Shown: positions 1 to 7,915 of the stretch, one piece after another
How the letters are laid out: every line of letters starts with the position of its first letter
Numbering within the stretch: position 1 is the first letter of the stretch
IMG/VR virus record: IMGVR_UViG_3300020472_000153
Span: 1 to 25,317 of that record
Reading direction: 5' to 3' (one strand)
DNA length: 25,317 nucleotides
From: a virus
Notes under the pieces: model-generated
Databases searched by the model: none
Seen by the model: the letters and a program-made list of their open reading frames with translations, nothing else
Told to the model about the DNA's origin: nothing
Program-made: the position numbers and the translations under genes

Positions 1-187
1 TTACTTAATCCAACTCTATATGAAAATCGTGCTACCTCAAGGAAAGCACGTTGCAACGTCTTAAACGGACGTAACGCAGAGTTACCTCTATTATCGTATG
101 CATCCGATGCATCAAAGTCGTCGGGGTTGACGTATATAATACGACCAGTCCTCGACGTGATGATATTTTTAAGACGGGTTAGTGCCA
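1..187 (-). CDS. Cyanophage virion structural protein, N-terminal part (cut by window edge)
   Basis: Only the first 62 codons are present; the gene runs off the left edge of the window. It starts at ATG 187 with a good Shine-Dalgarno (GAAGGA) about 8 bases upstream, and a NATAAATA late promoter precedes it. The visible protein has the segments YVNPDDFDASDAYDNRGN and LRPFKTLQRAFLEVARFSYR. From memory these mark a large structural protein found in most T4-like cyanophages, often near fibre genes. No enzymatic motif is visible. It follows two other fibre-like genes on the same strand. The exact place in the virion (fibre or baseplate periphery) is an inference from neighbours. Confidence 0.72.
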
Positions 188-207
188 TTAATCTGTTCCT
201 TCAGAGG

Positions 208-215
208 TATTTATT
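208..215 (-). promoter_or_regulatory. T4-type late promoter (AATAAATA)
   Basis: Read on the minus strand this is AATAAATA, matching the NATAAATA late motif of T4-like cyanophages. It lies in the 34-base gap between the 729-residue gene and the truncated structural gene, about 20 bases before that gene's ATG at 187. The short distance would give a very short leader. The assignment is by motif and position only. Confidence 0.55.
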
Positions 216-221
216 GTGAAA

Positions 222-2411
222 TTATTCCTTCGGTAGGTGAATAATAGGGTAATCTGATGATGCAGTTTCAAAACCTTGAACTACAACACTAACACCTGTA
301 CCTGATGCCCTTGCAATCAAATTCTGACCAGGACCAACGACAATTGCAGCATCACGTTGTTGTGTGTTTGCAGCAACATCTAAATCATAATGTAGATAAT
401 CTTGATCTTCAATTGCAGTAGCAGCAACAGTAATACCAGTAGTAACAGTATTAACATCAAATGTTAAGTTCGCTGCTCCACCAGCACCAAGAACTGAGTC
501 AGCAATAGTAATAGTTTCAGAGTTAACAAACCCCTTACCACCATCTACTATAGTTACAGTAGCAGCACCAGAACCATCAACTACAACATTGAATGTTGCA
601 CCAGATCCACTGTTCTGTGCTGAGTATGCTACAGAAGTATATGTACCAGCAGTTCTACTACCATCTGCACCACTCTGAGAAGCAATGGTTAAAATCTTAC
701 CATCAACAACCTCTGTCAATACACGATTAGCAGCAATTTTAGTAGGAGTATCATATAACAAATCACCATTTGCAAATGCTTGAGATCCGTGCTGTAAAGA
801 TACCTTCAATAATGCAGTAGAAGCATCATAAGCATGTACATAACCATAAGGTCCAGCAGTTATACCACCTGATTGTACAGTTTGAGTACTACCACCAATG
901 GTGAATGTATCAGCAACAGCAAATGGTTCTCCTTGCAAATCATAGATAAAGATCTCTTCATATGCAGGTGCCAATATTGTAGAAAATTCAAAACCCGCAC
1001 CCTCGTCAGCAGCAGGACCACCAGCAGTACCAGCGTCACTATACGTATATAAGGTTGTAGGTATGTTATCATCAATAGTTATTTGAGAATAAGCACCCGC
1101 TTGACCAGCAGTACCAACTTTCTGAACACCAGTAGTAAATTCTGTACCAGTTGGGGAGTTTGCACCCTCTTCATTGTCACTGGAGAATTTCAATGGGTGA
1201 CCAGCATTACTTGCATCAACCTGATCAAACTTATAAACACGCTCATTATTTAAAATGATTGGTTCAACGATCTCATGATCTGTAGCAGCAACACCAGTAG
1301 TTGATAGTACATAACTAGGTGTCACCTCAATACTCGATGCTGCAACTGTAAAGTTACAGGTTGCAGTTGCATTACTTGTACCAAAGGTAAGGTTTTCTCC
1401 CTCTGTGAAATAGTTCACGAGATAATCACCACCATCTGTAAGTACAGTAACAGCAGTAGTATTGTTATGGTCTACATCCGCAGTACCATACATACCACGT
1501 GTTACAGTTAAGTCATTACCATTAACATCTGTAATTTCTAAAATTTCATTTTCACATATAATAAATGCACCCGTAAGGAATCCCGTTGCATCTGTGATAG
1601 TTAGAGTTACATCACCAGCAGAATAAGTTGCACCTTCGTTAATTGTCGAAGCAGTTGCAGAAACGCTATATGCCTTTACAAATTCTCCTTCCTTAATTGC
1701 TCTAGCAGTGGTTGCATGTGCACCACGTGTTACAGTTAAAGTATTAGTAGTTGTGTTAATACCACTACCATCAATAGTAATAATTTCAGTGTCAGCAGCA
1801 GTCTTTAAACCAACAGTCAACTTCATTGCATCTGCAAGACCCGTGTTACGGGAAACCTTAATTGAAGTTGAACCTGAAGCAACGTCAGCAATCTCAACAT
1901 GTGCTGTCTCAGTTGCAGCAAGATAACCACGATTAGTTGCAGTTAAACCTGAAGTTGCACCTGTTATGGTTTCTCCACCAACAGGAATACCAACAACACT
2001 ATCAAGTACAAGATCAGATAGATCTACAAACTTAGTATAGTATGTAATAGTATCCGTGGGTTTAAATACGTCGAGAATTTTTGCCTGTGCACCATTATTA
2101 GAGGTGATCTGTGCACCAGGAATTGCTTCCTGATATGTAAATCCTGGACTGAGTTTTAGTTTATATCCACTAATAGGATTACCCTTTTGAAACTCATGGA
2201 TGGAAGCAACACCACCATTAGAGTTCTCTTGGGGTCCCGATACTTGAAGAATTTGATCATAATCTCGGAGTGCGAGACGATAATCCAGCACACCTGCTGT
2301 GCGGTTGGCAGCAGTAACGAGCACACTTGCTGTGTGTTCAATATCTGCTGTATAAACCACTGTATTCGTAGTAGCGGCAAGATTTGTTGCTTTAAGTCTT
2401 CCTGCTGTCAT
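222..2411 (-). CDS. Large beta-rich virion structural (fibre-like) protein, 729 aa
   Basis: A 729-residue protein rich in Thr, Ala, Gly and Val with no membrane segment or signal peptide, as expected for a beta-structured fibre or appendage. Three recognisable stretches are seen. Residues 205-325 hold two copies of a unit with the cores LTVTRGAHAT and LTVTRGMYGT. Residues 392-457 hold a domain (VYKFDQVDASNAGHPLKFS ... GAYSQI) that I recall from many marine cyanophage structural proteins. Residues 592-652 hold a GSGATFNV / GGKGF / ETITI unit also common in phage fibres. The ATG at 2411 follows the upstream stop by three bases, so translation is probably coupled to the 444-residue gene. The precise structure it belongs to is unknown. 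Confidence 0.72.
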   Translation of the reverse strand: MTAGRLKATNLAATTNTVVYTADIEHTASVLVTAANRTAGVLDYRLALRDYDQILQVSGPQENSNGGVASIHEFQKGNPISGYKLKLSPGFTYQEAIPGAQITSNNGAQAKILDVFKPTDTITYYTKFVDLSDLVLDSVVGIPVGGETITGATSGLTATNRGYLAATETAHVEIADVASGSTSIKVSRNTGLADAMKLTVGLKTAADTEIITIDGSGINTTTNTLTVTRGAHATTARAIKEGEFVKAYSVSATASTINEGATYSAGDVTLTITDATGFLTGAFIICENEILEITDVNGNDLTVTRGMYGTADVDHNNTTAVTVLTDGGDYLVNYFTEGENLTFGTSNATATCNFTVAASSIEVTPSYVLSTTGVAATDHEIVEPIILNNERVYKFDQVDASNAGHPLKFSSDNEEGANSPTGTEFTTGVQKVGTAGQAGAYSQITIDDNIPTTLYTYSDAGTAGGPAADEGAGFEFSTILAPAYEEIFIYDLQGEPFAVADTFTIGGSTQTVQSGGITAGPYGYVHAYDASTALLKVSLQHGSQAFANGDLLYDTPTKIAANRVLTEVVDGKILTIASQSGADGSRTAGTYTSVAYSAQNSGSGATFNVVVDGSGAATVTIVDGGKGFVNSETITIADSVLGAGGAANLTFDVNTVTTGITVAATAIEDQDYLHYDLDVAANTQQRDAAIVVGPGQNLIARASGTGVSVVVQGFETASSDYPIIHLPKE

Positions 2412-2414
2412 TTG

Positions 2415-3749
2415 TTACCAACCTGCTTGGAAATAAGATTGTAGTCGTACTGAACCTGCTAATACAGGTGCAGCTAAAGGTCCACCGAAACTAATAGCAA
2501 CGTCACTTATATTGTTCGTTGATAGTAGCGTTGCGTCTGCATTTGGAAACTGTATAGTTACCGCATCGGTGATATTACTTGCGTCAATCGTTACTCGACC
2601 ATTAACCTCGGCAGGGTTATCAAAACTTGTGTTCTGTAAGATCTTGTTGTTGACTATTTGTGTTGCTTGTTCAGCAACCAAAACATTTGAGTTACCTCCA
2701 TTATTTAGAGGATATGCAATACTTCCTTCTGGGAATGTATAGTCTAAAGTGGAGTTTGTATTTAAGTTTGTAAGATTAATATTAATCTTCTTAGTTACAT
2801 CTGCTGTATCCTGTAAAACTGCACCAGCATATGCCTTGTTAGTTAATGTCTGTGTTGATGCTTCACCAACAACAATAACATTGAGGTCTGGCCACGTAAC
2901 TGTTCTATCCTGTGTAATTAAACTTTGATCAAAGATAATTTTCTCAGTAGGATTATTAGGATCAGTTGATGGAGTTCCAGAGAACGTGGGGTTAACCATG
3001 TTCTTGTTACTAACATTCTGCTCTGTAATATCATCCAATAAAGTTGATTGAGTCTGAGCAGCACCGAAGTCAGGGAACTTGTAAGTATGTGTACCTGGTG
3101 CCTCCCATGAGTCAGTTTCAAACTTCGCTACTTTAGATGCGTTTGATGAACCAATGACCTGAAAGTCTTGGTCTTTAATCAAGATCGTCTTATTACTAAT
3201 AGTCTGGACAGTATTGTCTGCTAAGAGAGTAGTAGATGTTAATGTACCAACATTCGGCATGTCGATACGACGTGTACCTGTCTGCGCAGATACAGTATCA
3301 GCATTAAAGTAGAACTTCTTACCTGGATTTTGTGCGCCTTGAACAATAGTATTCTGGTCTGTGAATTGTGAAACACCATTTACAGTAAAAAATCCAGATC
3401 CCTGTGGTGTGATCTGAAAATTAGAATTGGATGAAGCACTATCAATTACCCTTGCGGATACAGTACTAGATCCATCATTGTTCGCTGTTCTATCATAGTA
3501 TACTGAAGAACTACCAAAAGTAATACCAAGTTCATTAACTGATGATTGGTATATTCCAGTGTCCCTGTCTAAATCAAAAGCCAAACCAGGGGCAGCAGCA
3601 TCCCCTGCTGACACACCCCTGAACAATTGATTAACTTTTGCCTTTCTGTTAGGTATTAGGGGATCCGAGATAACTATAGGCATCACTGCCTCGCCTGTTA
3701 CCAAATCATCCCCAATCGTATCTAACTGCGATATTCTTTTAGTTGCCAC
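2415..3749 (-). CDS. Fibre-like virion structural protein with four repeats, 444 aa
   Basis: The start is GTG at 3749, reading V/M-ATKRISQLDTI, a typical opening for a cyanophage structural protein. Residues 57-76 carry AFDLDRDTGIYQ, the DTGIY element found in phage tail-fibre proteins. Four repeats of the type (S/T)xLLxxxTxQxxxNK occur near residues 174-188, 236-250, 292-306 and 355-369, about 60 residues apart, with TLTNK in the third. There is no enzyme motif. A TATAAATA late promoter lies about 30 bases upstream, and the 729-residue gene follows after 3 bases, so the two probably form a late transcription unit. A fibre or baseplate-appendage subunit is likely; the exact role is not visible. 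Confidence 0.72.
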   Translation of the reverse strand: MATKRISQLDTIGDDLVTGEAVMPIVISDPLIPNRKAKVNQLFRGVSAGDAAAPGLAFDLDRDTGIYQSSVNELGITFGSSSVYYDRTANNDGSSTVSARVIDSASSNSNFQITPQGSGFFTVNGVSQFTDQNTIVQGAQNPGKKFYFNADTVSAQTGTRRIDMPNVGTLTSTTLLADNTVQTISNKTILIKDQDFQVIGSSNASKVAKFETDSWEAPGTHTYKFPDFGAAQTQSTLLDDITEQNVSNKNMVNPTFSGTPSTDPNNPTEKIIFDQSLITQDRTVTWPDLNVIVVGEASTQTLTNKAYAGAVLQDTADVTKKININLTNLNTNSTLDYTFPEGSIAYPLNNGGNSNVLVAEQATQIVNNKILQNTSFDNPAEVNGRVTIDASNITDAVTIQFPNADATLLSTNNISDVAISFGGPLAAPVLAGSVRLQSYFQAGW

Positions 3750-3775
3750 AGGTTACAGATATTATTCTACTGATT

Positions 3776-3783
3776 TATTTATA
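3776..3783 (-). promoter_or_regulatory. T4-type late promoter (TATAAATA, exact consensus)
   Basis: The minus strand reads TATAAATA, the full T4 late consensus. It starts inside the last codons of the HNH gene, covers its stop codon, and lies 27-34 bases ahead of the GTG start of the 444-residue fibre-like gene. It is expected to be read by host RNA polymerase with gp55, gp33 and the gp45 clamp. Only gp33 of these is encoded in this window. Confidence 0.75.
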
Positions 3784-4321
3784 CACGACTTTTCTTAAGA
3801 TCGTTTGCTTTACGCATCCACTGATTAGTTGTGTAATCCTTCTCCGTAAGATTGTCTCCATAGTTGTTCAATTTGTTGTCATCTGCGTGATCAACTACAG
3901 GTGTCTCTGGCCAACGACCATTGTGTAGTGCAAATGCGACTGTATGGAATTGAATGTTACGCTGTACAATTTTACCCGAAAAAGTTTTTCCAGTTACCTG
4001 TACTGTACGATAGGTTTTCGCACCGTTCCAACCACCCTTAACTAGGTCACCATTCTTCTTGTAGATGTTACCACGACACTCAGCAGACTTACCCCACTTA
4101 GCAACGTATGAAGGTGGACCAATTTGCTCTACAGTTGCACGAAGGTCGTAGCGTTGTTGTAGATCTCTTACATCTAACTCTCTATACTTATTGATCTTCT
4201 TGAATACTCCTGCATCCTCAAGAAGTGCTCTGATGTCATAACCCGCTTCTTTTAGTTCTTTTGCGGATTCTACAAGAGTATTTACAGTTGGTGTCATGTC
4301 TTTAATTGATTTGATACTCAT
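3779..4321 (-). CDS. Free-standing HNH homing-type endonuclease, 180 aa
   Basis: The C-terminal half holds a clear HNH core: H126 in QFHTVAFALHNGRWP, then PVVDHADDNKLNN with D144 and H145, and N157 in DNLTEKD. This is the pattern of phage HNH nucleases of the HNH_3 type, which cut DNA using a beta-beta-alpha metal site. Residues 1-60 are helical and charged, and may help bind DNA. No AP2 or NUMOD domain follows; the protein ends shortly after the HNH. It stands alone between tiny unknown genes and the fibre genes, with no sign that it interrupts a gene, so it is probably a mobile free-standing homing nuclease. The ATG at 4321 has no clear Shine-Dalgarno. Confidence 0.85.
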   Translation of the reverse strand: MSIKSIKDMTPTVNTLVESAKELKEAGYDIRALLEDAGVFKKINKYRELDVRDLQQRYDLRATVEQIGPPSYVAKWGKSAECRGNIYKKNGDLVKGGWNGAKTYRTVQVTGKTFSGKIVQRNIQFHTVAFALHNGRWPETPVVDHADDNKLNNYGDNLTEKDYTTNQWMRKANDLKKSRV

Positions 4322-4351
4322 AGTATAATCGATTAGTTAAGACTATGCAAC

Positions 4352-4495
4352 TTAAGTGGACAGTTCATCATCTGTCTTTTTCATATCATCAATAGTACGC
4401 TGATAATCATCAGCACTATCAATGATTGCCTTCTTAAGATCTTCTAGAGACCAAGGTTCATTCTCCTTTCCGTCTGAGGGGGTCGTTATGCTCAT
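4352..4495 (-). CDS. Small acidic protein of unknown function, 47 aa
   Basis: An ORF of 47 codons starting at ATG 4495 with an AAGG ribosome site about 6 bases upstream. The product begins MSITTPSDGKENEPWSLEDL and ends KKTDDELST, and is acidic and probably helical. It overlaps the end of the next upstream ORF by 38 bases in another frame, and its stop is 30 bases before the HNH gene. No family is recognised. Support comes from its ribosome site, its fit into an otherwise empty gap, and protein-like composition, so confidence is moderate. Confidence 0.45.
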   Translation of the reverse strand: MSITTPSDGKENEPWSLEDLKKAIIDSADDYQRTIDDMKKTDDELST

Positions 4496-4673
4496 GCATT
4501 ACCTTGTCAATTTTTCTTTCTATATCTATGAGACAGGATGCTATATTCTCAGCATTACCTGTATAGAACTCCTGCTCATAAGCAATTAGAGTCCAATGGA
4601 ATTCATCATGATATGATATCTTGATATCAAGAGTTAAGTTCGGTTTCGAGTTCTCCAAGGGTTTCACGTACAT
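4458..4673 (-). CDS. Small protein of unknown function, 71 aa
   Basis: An ORF of 71 codons from ATG 4673 (an upstream TTG at 4688 is possible). The product has an aromatic, amphipathic middle (ISYHDEFHWTLIAYEQEFY) and a charged helical end. It overlaps the preceding gene by 47 bases and the following one by 38 bases. Neither start has a convincing Shine-Dalgarno, and a later TTG at 4658 cannot be excluded. No family is recognised. The composition looks protein-like, but the large overlaps make the start uncertain. Confidence 0.48.
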   Translation of the reverse strand: MYVKPLENSKPNLTLDIKISYHDEFHWTLIAYEQEFYTGNAENIASCLIDIERKIDKVMHEHNDPLRRKGE

Positions 4674-4896
4674 AATTTTGAGTGCCAACTGGATCTATGA
4701 ATTGATCTGGATCCGCAGGTAAGTCGGGTACCATTCCTATAGGTGGATTGACCTCCTGATTAGGAAGTGGCACCATCATTACCCTAGATCCATCCTCTCT
4801 AATAACTTTGATGGATGTTCCTCTCGTTACGAGATTTAGGCAAAACCCAAGGTTTTCTACCATTTCAGTTTCACTGACTTCTACTACATTATTCAT
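4627..4896 (-). CDS. Small protein, N-terminus faintly like Phd/YefM antitoxins, 89 aa
   Basis: ATG 4896 was chosen because it overlaps the upstream stop in an ATGA arrangement; an upstream TTG at 4911 is less likely. Residues 1-45 (MNNVVEVSETEMVENLGFCL ... IKVIREDGSRVMMVP) follow the beta-helix-beta pattern of Phd/YefM antitoxin-like N-termini. The remainder is proline-rich (NPPIGMVPDLPADPDQ). No toxin partner is evident next to it, so an antitoxin role is only a weak inference. The gene sits in a run of tiny overlapping genes downstream of gp5. Confidence 0.6.
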   Translation of the reverse strand: MNNVVEVSETEMVENLGFCLNLVTRGTSIKVIREDGSRVMMVPLPNQEVNPPIGMVPDLPADPDQFIDPVGTQNYVRETLGELETELNS

Positions 4897-5090
4897 TTGT
4901 ATACAAAGCAAACATCTTCTTCTGGTAAACTATCCACAATGTTAGTAATTGTCTCCTGAAATCCTTCAGCACCCTCCTCATCGAATTTCCATTGGATTTG
5001 TTCCTCAATACCGTCACTGGCTAGCAGTGTCAGTTTACGTTGAGGGATATTTATCCAAACGTGTTCTAGAGTAGACTCACTGTCGGGCAT
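4893..5090 (-). CDS. Small protein of unknown function, 65 aa
   Basis: Sixty-five codons from ATG 5090, just after gp5 on the same strand (31-base gap). The product (MPDSESTLEHVWINIPQRKL ... EEDVCFVYK) is acidic, with a predicted beta hairpin followed by a helix. It is coupled to the next gene by an ATGA overlap, which supports both starts. No family is recognised and no catalytic motif is seen. A GATAAATA sequence at 5048-5055 lies inside this gene and is probably chance. Confidence 0.65.
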   Translation of the reverse strand: MPDSESTLEHVWINIPQRKLTLLASDGIEEQIQWKFDEEGAEGFQETITNIVDSLPEEDVCFVYK

Positions 5091-5121
5091 AGATCAATCT
5101 CTGTTGTGGATCCAGTATACA

Positions 5122-7899
5122 CTAATTTAGGAGTAATGGCAACCCATACACCTGATTTGGACCTACAGCACACCCAAATGCAGCAAATCCAGTATTGACT
5201 CCATAGGAGCAAAGTCCAGTGGTAGTCTGGTTTATGATGGCACCACTAGCACATGTTACAATTTCCCCGATACCCCCAGTAGGAGTGGATACGAATGTAA
5301 AATGAACGCCTGGTTGACCACCAGTCATAATATCTGCAAACGCAGTGGGCACTGTATTTGCTACTGACATACGTATATGTGCAGCAGGGACAGCACCAGT
5401 TCCAGGTTGGTCAGTTGTCACATCAACAATAGCACCCTTCACAATATTATATTGTCCTGATAGGGTACTCAACGCATCAAACAATGCAACAAACTCAAAA
5501 CGACCACAGTTTAGGAATGATGTAATCCACTGTGCTTCATTAACAATCTCACCATCTGCACTATTAGTAATGTTATTACCTTCTATCTTAATCTGGTTAC
5601 CATTCAACTTAAGGTTGGTAATAGCAGCAATATGAACTTGGTTACCCTGTATCCTAACGTCACCAGAATATGCTATATCATGGTCACCAGACTTACGATC
5701 ACCAGAACGCTGCTCAGTATCATCTGTAGTTGCAGTCTGTAATGATGAATATTTCATCGGTGGACTTACCCTACCAGCACCCTCTGGAATAATAGGTTTA
5801 AGATTTGAATAAAATTCCTTGTCTTCCCTAAGAATCCTTTCTTCAAGTGATTCAATACGACTCTTATATGATGCTAGATCACTAAAACGAATCATTTCTG
5901 AACTGCTACTACTATCACTACTACTATCACTACTACCACCACTGGTTGATGCTCCAGAATCACCACTTAATGTAGCAGTATCCGATTTAGATGATCCAGA
6001 TGCCTCTGCCTGTGGTCCATTACCTTGACTATTATTAATTGCACCTTCAACCTCTATATGCCAGTTACCATGAACCTTAAGATGATAATCACCTTCAACA
6101 GTATGAATTAAATTCTTCTTAATGTTTACAGCATAGTCACGAGAGATAATCTTTGTTTCATTATTAGGTATATTCTTATGAACATTACCTTGGTTATCTT
6201 GGAAACTTGATACACCACCTGGTCCTTGTTCAGCAAAAAACTCTCTACCTTTAGTAGCATTGTGTATGACACGACTACCATCAAGGAATGACTCTACTTG
6301 TGTTACACGTGTATTAATATTAGTAAATAGACTATCGATATAACCAGAAGCACTAGTTATAGTATTACCTATACCACCACTAGTACCACTACCTCCAGTG
6401 GATTCCTTCCACTTATCATAACTTTGAGGAAGTGCTCCACCAGTAATAAACTCGGTAACGTTTTCGCAATCAGTGGATCCTATTAATGGGAACCACTGTT
6501 TCGTTTTGGGACGTTTTATTTTCCTCCCGCAATCTTTCTTGAATAATGCTCCAAGAATTGCCATGATGATACCAAGAAGACTACCCCAATCTAGATTAGC
6601 AAAATCAACTTGGAATAATTTGTCAAGACTACCTGCTAATTTACCGATACCTTCAATTGCATTCTTAACTGCGGAGATACCAGCAACAACAGTTGCAGCA
6701 ACGTCACGTACCTTAGCGATTGCACCACTTATCTCACCTAAAATTTTATCTGTTACACCCTGTACCTTAGAAGCAATTGTAGATACAACGTTGGTTATCT
6801 TTTGAGACACCATGCCTACGATCTGATCAGCAAATGCCGTGGCATCAGTCAATGCACTGGATACCAGACTCAACCATGCAGGGTGTGGCATACAGAACAT
6901 ATCCAATATCATCCCTATAAGACTCAATATTGCAGTGATTACACTAATAGGTATGAATTTTGATATTGCTTTAACTACTGCGTTTACAATCTTGACCATG
7001 ACTTGTGCCAAGAATTCCTTCAAAGGTGCAAGAATAGCAGATATTGCTGAAGAAATATAATTAGCGATATTACCTAGATGTTCTAATATCTTATCACCAT
7101 TAACCTTATGACCAGTAATCATGGAGATAAACTGACCATCACTTGCTGTTGCAAGACTTGCTGACATATTACCTAACTCGGTCAGCATACGAGTTAAACC
7201 TTTTTCAAACCCTCCTCCACCTGGACCTGCTGCACCATCTGCAACCTCTTGTGACTCAGTAGGTGGTTTAATTGGGTTAGTTACAGAGTTACCTGGAGTT
7301 ATAATCTCAGCAGTACTTAATCCTGCACCCCTAGATTCCTCATCTCCACCTTGAGGTGTTGCTGGTGTCTGTGATTGATCTTTAACGAACTGACCACCAC
7401 CATAATTCTTTTCTCCTGTTAACGTCTCTTGCTGTGGAGTGTTAGTAGCATGTTCCTCAGCATTTTTAATATCAGCAATAGTAGTTGCCTTTGTTGTTTC
7501 TGACGCTCCCTTCTCCTTTCCACTTGCGGATGATTGATCATCTGCCTGACGGAATCCACGGAATGAACCCATAACTACGGGTAGTTGTGCTTCTTCCCCG
7601 TCTAAGAAGAATCCTAAAACAAATGCACCAGGTTGTAGTTCTGTTGTTGAACCAGCGTTCTTGGTTTGTGGTTTATCAGTTGGGAGAAGAACAGTTGCCC
7701 AAGGCAAATTGTCTGTAGGTAATGTCTTAGTATATGAATCGGCACCATTATTTGAATTGGATCCAGTGTACCATCCAATAATACGAACTTTGATCCTACC
7801 CAAATGAGAAGGATCATCTATATTTTCAACTTCACCAATCCACCACGTGAATCCATCACGTCCAGCAAAGTCGGTTTTATATCCTTGAAATCCTTCCAT
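5122..7899 (-). CDS. 5: gp5-like baseplate hub/central spike protein lacking lysozyme, 925 aa
   Basis: Residues 1-115 match the OB-fold of T4 gp5 and VgrG-type spikes (DGFTWWIGEVENIDDPSHLG, GRIKVRIIGWY, PGAFVLGFFLDGEEAQLPVV). In T4 a lysozyme domain follows; here none is seen. Instead residues 120-230 are low complexity, and residues 275-455 form a long hydrophobic and amphipathic helical region. Residues 590-620 (NLIHTVEGDYHLKVHGNWHI) and 740-780 (DVRIQGNQVHI, LKLNGNQIKIEGNNI) look like beta-helix spike repeats. A serine-rich linker lies at 650-668. Residues 790-925 are unrecognised. It should form the membrane-piercing spike below the gp27 hub. A late promoter precedes ATG 7899. Confidence 0.85.
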   Translation of the reverse strand: MEGFQGYKTDFAGRDGFTWWIGEVENIDDPSHLGRIKVRIIGWYTGSNSNNGADSYTKTLPTDNLPWATVLLPTDKPQTKNAGSTTELQPGAFVLGFFLDGEEAQLPVVMGSFRGFRQADDQSSASGKEKGASETTKATTIADIKNAEEHATNTPQQETLTGEKNYGGGQFVKDQSQTPATPQGGDEESRGAGLSTAEIITPGNSVTNPIKPPTESQEVADGAAGPGGGGFEKGLTRMLTELGNMSASLATASDGQFISMITGHKVNGDKILEHLGNIANYISSAISAILAPLKEFLAQVMVKIVNAVVKAISKFIPISVITAILSLIGMILDMFCMPHPAWLSLVSSALTDATAFADQIVGMVSQKITNVVSTIASKVQGVTDKILGEISGAIAKVRDVAATVVAGISAVKNAIEGIGKLAGSLDKLFQVDFANLDWGSLLGIIMAILGALFKKDCGRKIKRPKTKQWFPLIGSTDCENVTEFITGGALPQSYDKWKESTGGSGTSGGIGNTITSASGYIDSLFTNINTRVTQVESFLDGSRVIHNATKGREFFAEQGPGGVSSFQDNQGNVHKNIPNNETKIISRDYAVNIKKNLIHTVEGDYHLKVHGNWHIEVEGAINNSQGNGPQAEASGSSKSDTATLSGDSGASTSGGSSDSSSDSSSSSEMIRFSDLASYKSRIESLEERILREDKEFYSNLKPIIPEGAGRVSPPMKYSSLQTATTDDTEQRSGDRKSGDHDIAYSGDVRIQGNQVHIAAITNLKLNGNQIKIEGNNITNSADGEIVNEAQWITSFLNCGRFEFVALFDALSTLSGQYNIVKGAIVDVTTDQPGTGAVPAAHIRMSVANTVPTAFADIMTGGQPGVHFTFVSTPTGGIGEIVTCASGAIINQTTTGLCSYGVNTGFAAFGCAVGPNQVYGLPLLLN

Positions 7900-7915
7900 T
7901 AATAATACAACCCTA

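Noticed and set aside
5048-5055. GATAAATA as a late promoter
   Set aside because: Inside the 65-codon gene and about 150 bases from the next start; likely chance in AT-rich DNA.
5901-5960. Triplet-like DNA repeat (acta/ctac runs)
   Set aside because: Explained by serine and aspartate codons of the Ser-rich linker in gp5.
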